Positions 6,068 through 8,331 of a stretch of 8,331 nt of DNA are shown in pieces; within the stretch, counting starts at the first letter, position 1, and every line of letters starts with the position of its first letter. Made by a program: the position numbers and the translations under genes. The notes beneath the pieces were generated by a model. The model had not been told where the DNA came from and made no database searches. It saw nothing but the letters and a program-made list of their open reading frames with translations. Location: NCBI GenBank assembly GCA_025923175.1, contig JAICGL010000158.1, positions 1-8,331 of the forward strand. The letters run 5' to 3'. Source of the DNA: Acidimicrobiia bacterium (GTDB lineage: Bacteria > Actinomycetota > Acidimicrobiia > IMCC26256 > BP-133).

Positions 6068-7360
6068 ATGAACCGACCGTTCCGCCGACTGCTGTTGGCG
6101 TCGGCCGCCGCCGGGCTCTGCGCCATGGCGGCCGCCGGCCCCGCCCTCGCCTGCGCCGGGCTGGTCACGCCCGGCGGCAACGTCAAGCTGACCCGTGCTT
6201 CAACCCTGGCCGCCTGGGCCGACGGCTACGAGCACTACGTGACGTCGTTCACGTTCCAGGGAGGTGGCGCCGAGTTCGGCTCCATCGTCCCGCTGCCGGG
6301 GATCCCGTCGAAGGTCGAGCGGGCCGGTGACTGGACGCTCCAGCGCCTCGAGCGCGAGGTCGCCCCGCCGCAGGCGGCGGCAGGCACGGCCTCTGACTCG
6401 AGGGCCGAGGCCGCACCGCCGGCCGAGGAGCTTTACAACACCCGCATCGACGCCCTCGACATCACGATCCTGCGGGGCGGCGGCGCGTCGGTTGGCCAGT
6501 GGGCGCGCGAGCACGGCTTCCAGCTCACGCCCGACGCTCCCGAGGTGCTCGAGTTCTACGCCGCCCGGTCGCCGATCTTCATGGCGGCCCGCTTCAATGC
6601 CGACGCCGCCAAGGAACGCGACCAGCCGGAAGGCGAAGGGACGCCGATCCACCTGACGATCCCCCTGGAGAACCCCTGGGTCCCGTTGCGGATCCTCGGT
6701 CTCGGGAAGGGCGCCGAGGACATCATCGACGCCGACGTCTTCCTGCTGACGCCCGACAAGCCGAACCTGCTGCCCCTCCCGGACAACGGCGTGTCCCTCC
6801 AGCGCAGCGAACTCGCCTCGAAGTCGCTGCTCGACGACCTCCGCTCCGACAAGGGCATGGAGTGGGTTCCTGACCGGATGTGGTTCAGCTACCTGGCGAT
6901 CGCCGAGCAGAGCGGCCGTCTCCGCCACGACCTGGCCATAGACAAGACCGGTGACCACGCCCCCTCGGCCGTAGCGGCCGGGCTGGAGGCCCCGCCGGCC
7001 CCGACGCCGACGACCACCGCACCGACGCCCACCACCGCCGCACCCACCAGCACCTCCGCCAAGCCGAAGCCGGCCCCGAAGCCTGCGCCCACACCGACCA
7101 CGGGGGCACCGGCTCCGCCGACCACGACACCGGTGATCGATCCGTCGCTGCCGGTTGTCGTGGAGTCGCCGGCCGATGCCGCTGCCGCCCAGTCGACGCC
7201 CGCGCCGACGGGCGTCGCTCTGCCCCCCGCCCGCTCCGCCAGTGACGGCGGCTCCGACTCCTCCGCAGCCGTGCTGATCGCCGCTGTGGGCGGTGCCGCC
7301 CTCGCTGCCGGCCTTGCCGCCTGGGGTCTGCAGACGCGGACCCGCCGGAGCCAGGCGTGA
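6068..7360 (+). CDS. DUF2330-like exported protein with Pro/Thr stalk and C-terminal membrane anchor
   Basis: A 430-residue surface protein. Residues 1-28 are a Sec signal peptide (RPFRRLLL, Ala-rich core, PALA cleavage site) leaving Cys29 at or near the mature start. The lipobox would be ALAC, which is not canonical. Residues about 29-300 resemble DUF2330 proteins: ACAGLVTPGGNVKL, YEHYVTSFTFQGGGAEFGSIVPLPGIPSKVE and DWTLQRLEREV near the start, then a long domain with IHLTIPLENPWVPLRIL (about 194-210). Residues about 308-356 are a Pro/Thr/Ala/Lys stalk. Residues about 399-420 form a C-terminal hydrophobic helix followed by RTRRSQA, anchoring the protein with its bulk outside. LPPAR at 385-389 precedes the helix but is not a recognised sortase motif. 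The function of DUF2330 is unknown. GGGGAGG lies 7 bases before the ATG, 44 bp after the sensor gene; the stop overlaps the cupredoxin start. Confidence 0.82.
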   Translation: MNRPFRRLLLASAAAGLCAMAAAGPALACAGLVTPGGNVKLTRASTLAAWADGYEHYVTSFTFQGGGAEFGSIVPLPGIPSKVERAGDWTLQRLEREVAPPQAAAGTASDSRAEAAPPAEELYNTRIDALDITILRGGGASVGQWAREHGFQLTPDAPEVLEFYAARSPIFMAARFNADAAKERDQPEGEGTPIHLTIPLENPWVPLRILGLGKGAEDIIDADVFLLTPDKPNLLPLPDNGVSLQRSELASKSLLDDLRSDKGMEWVPDRMWFSYLAIAEQSGRLRHDLAIDKTGDHAPSAVAAGLEAPPAPTPTTTAPTPTTAAPTSTSAKPKPAPKPAPTPTTGAPAPPTTTPVIDPSLPVVVESPADAAAAQSTPAPTGVALPPARSASDGGSDSSAAVLIAAVGGAALAAGLAAWGLQTRTRRSQA

Positions 7361-7869
7361 CGTTGATCCATGAGCCCGAAGCCGGTCCCGCCCTCGAGGG
7401 CGGGCCGGCCGACGGCATTGGCGTTCCTCCCGCACCACCCGAGCGCCCGCGTTCCCGGCGGGTCATCGTTGTTGCCGCGATCGCCGGTGCACTCCTCGCC
7501 GGCGGTCTGGCGTGGATGCTGGAAGGCGGGGGTGCCGCCGGCCCGAAGACGATCGGGATCACCGCCCGCTACAGCCGGTTCGAACCGGACCGGGTCACGG
7601 TGAAGCCGAACTCGACCGTTCGGTTCGTGATCCACAACGCCGACCCGATCGACCACGAGTTCATCATCGGCCCGGCCGAGACCCACGACATCCACGAGCG
7701 CGGCGAACCCCACTTCCATACCGGAGCCGTGCCGGGCGAGGTGACTGTTCCGGCCGGGGCGACAGTGGAGACGACCTGGACGTTCGGCCCGTCCGGCGAC
7801 GTCGCATACGGCTGCCACCTGGCCGGCCACTGGACCTATGGCATGCACGGCAAGGCCCTGGTCCGCTGA
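7357..7869 (+). CDS. Membrane-anchored cupredoxin (plastocyanin/azurin-like copper protein)
   Basis: A 170-residue protein with a cytoplasmic N-terminus, a transmembrane helix at about 36-54 after RPRSRR (VIVVAAIAGALLAGGLAWM) and an outside cupredoxin domain (about 63-170). The probable type 1 copper ligands are His100 (PIDHEF), Cys153, His158 and Met163 in GCHLAGHWTYGM, spaced C-x4-H-x4-M as in auracyanin-like proteins. Supporting family features are FEPDRVTVKPNSTVRFVIHN and VPAGATVETTWTF. A His-rich loop (H110, H113, H119, H121) may bind extra metal. Type 1 copper proteins carry electrons or handle copper; which applies is not visible. The GTG start overlaps the previous stop in GTGA, with GGAG 6 bases upstream, so the two are translationally coupled. 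A GTG start on the membrane-anchored form agrees with the lack of a cleavable signal. Confidence 0.9.
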   Translation: MTLIHEPEAGPALEGGPADGIGVPPAPPERPRSRRVIVVAAIAGALLAGGLAWMLEGGGAAGPKTIGITARYSRFEPDRVTVKPNSTVRFVIHNADPIDHEFIIGPAETHDIHERGEPHFHTGAVPGEVTVPAGATVETTWTFGPSGDVAYGCHLAGHWTYGMHGKALVR

Positions 7870-7899
7870 CGACCTTCCTGCGTTCCGTCAGTTCAGCGG
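7863..7899. terminator. Weak inverted repeat between convergent genes, possible bidirectional terminator
   Basis: CCGCTGA (7863-7869) pairs with TCAGCGG (7893-7899), and an alternative inner pairing CTGACG (7866-7871) with CGTCAG (7886-7891) leaves a 14-base loop. The element spans the 18-bp gap between the two convergent stop codons. There is no T-tract, so intrinsic termination is uncertain. Confidence 0.3.
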
Positions 7900-8331
7900 G
7901 CGGGGCAGGGCCGCCATCCCGTTGATCGGCTTGTTCAGCTTGATGGCGCCGGTGGAGCCGTAGAAGCCGGCGTCCCCAAAGGAGAAGATCCCGCCGTCCT
8001 GGGCGACAAGCCAGTAGCCGGCGCCCGTCGGCGTGCGCGCCATCCCGACGATGGGCTGGTTCAGCTTGATGGCACCGGTCGAGCCATAAAAGGTGGCATC
8101 GCCGAACCCAAAGATCCCGCCGTCACGCGCCACCAGCCAGAGACCGGCGCCGCTCGGCGTTGCGGCGGCGCCGACGATCGGGTGGGACAGTGCCGGCGTC
8201 TTCCCGAAGTTTGCGGCGTCGCCGAAGTTGAAGACCTGACCGTCGGCGGTGACGACCCAGTACCCGTTCCCGCTCGCAGTCGGGGCCATCGCCACCGCCG
8301 AAGACCGAGACAGGCCGGCAGCCGATCCGAA
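7888..8331 (-). CDS. GYW/FGDA repeat protein, C-terminal part, cut by the window edge
   Basis: The frame is open from the right edge (8331) to TGA at 7888, giving the last 147 residues. It holds the tail of one repeat (FGSAAGLSRSSAVAMAPTASGN) and three further units starting GYWVV, GLWLV and GYWLV, each with the FGDA core and, in the last two, FYGSTGAIKLNxPI. The protein ends with INGMAALPRPLN. The upstream part continues as repeat without a stop, so the GTG (8295) and ATG (8289) near the edge are internal codons, not the start. The repeat is the same family as in the 967-3117 protein. Any N-terminal signal or catalytic domain lies outside the window. Function is unknown; secretion is inferred from the repeat type. 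Confidence 0.9.
   Translation of the reverse strand, partial: FGSAAGLSRSSAVAMAPTASGNGYWVVTADGQVFNFGDAANFGKTPALSHPIVGAAATPSGAGLWLVARDGGIFGFGDATFYGSTGAIKLNQPIVGMARTPTGAGYWLVAQDGGIFSFGDAGFYGSTGAIKLNKPINGMAALPRPLN

Noticed and set aside
6157..6179. Lipoprotein lipobox at the DUF2330-like signal peptide (ALAC)
   Set aside because: The -3 position is Ala rather than Leu/Val/Ile, and the protein already has a C-terminal membrane anchor; the Cys fits better as part of the domain's conserved N-terminal segment.
7220..7234. Sortase signal LPPAR before the C-terminal helix of the DUF2330-like protein
   Set aside because: It lacks the Thr-Gly of LPxTG/LAxTG motifs. The following helix and basic tail are explained by simple membrane anchoring.
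6200..7438. Long minus-strand open frame (412 codons) opposite the DUF2330-like gene
   Set aside because: Arg/Gly-rich with no recognisable domain, fully opposite a gene with a signal peptide, ribosome binding site and anchor. It is a GC-driven shadow frame.

Overview
The window is very GC-rich. GTG starts are used beside ATG, the genes are packed with short gaps or overlaps, and two proteins carry the 'GYWLVAxDGGIFxFGDAxFYGSTG' repeat that I associate with secreted proteins of Actinomycetota, especially Acidimicrobiia-like lineages. I read it as a chromosomal segment of a high-GC actinobacterium. Taxonomy is inferred from protein style and composition only. I see no tRNA, rRNA, CRISPR array or insertion sequence.

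Left part (1-3117): two secreted-protease-like genes are transcribed away from a shared 254-bp spacer. On the minus strand is the N-terminal part of a subtilisin-family serine protease, cut by the window edge before its catalytic Ser. On the plus strand is a 716-residue multidomain protein: signal peptide, zincin metalloprotease domain (HELMH and a Met-turn-like MCY), Calx-beta domain, then six copies of the GYW/FGDA repeat. The spacer holds a good match to an ECF-type promoter (GGAACTT-N15-GTC) pointing toward the metalloprotease, and an AT-rich island.

Middle (3138-3587, minus): a small flavin/F420 split-barrel protein of the PPOX-class F420-dependent type. It is convergent with the metalloprotease and divergent from the next operon.

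Right part (3668-7869, plus): a compact four-gene operon and the most interesting content. It encodes (1) an ECF sigma factor; (2) an overlapping single-pass membrane protein with a duplicated cytoplasmic helical motif, one transmembrane segment, a long Pro/Ser/Thr-rich stalk and an extracellular domain resembling a type I periplasmic (branched-chain amino acid type) binding protein; (3) a DUF2330-like exported protein with a Pro/Thr stalk and C-terminal membrane anchor; and (4) a membrane-anchored cupredoxin with a probable type 1 copper site. Genes 1/2 and 3/4 overlap, and genes 2/3 are 44 bp apart. The natural model is a sigma/anti-sigma pair whose anti-sigma carries a ligand-binding sensor outside the cell, controlling or co-expressed with cell-surface proteins, one of them probably a copper protein. 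The anti-sigma role is inferred from position and topology.

Right edge (7888-8331, minus): the C-terminal end of another GYW/FGDA repeat protein, convergent with the operon and continuing beyond the window.
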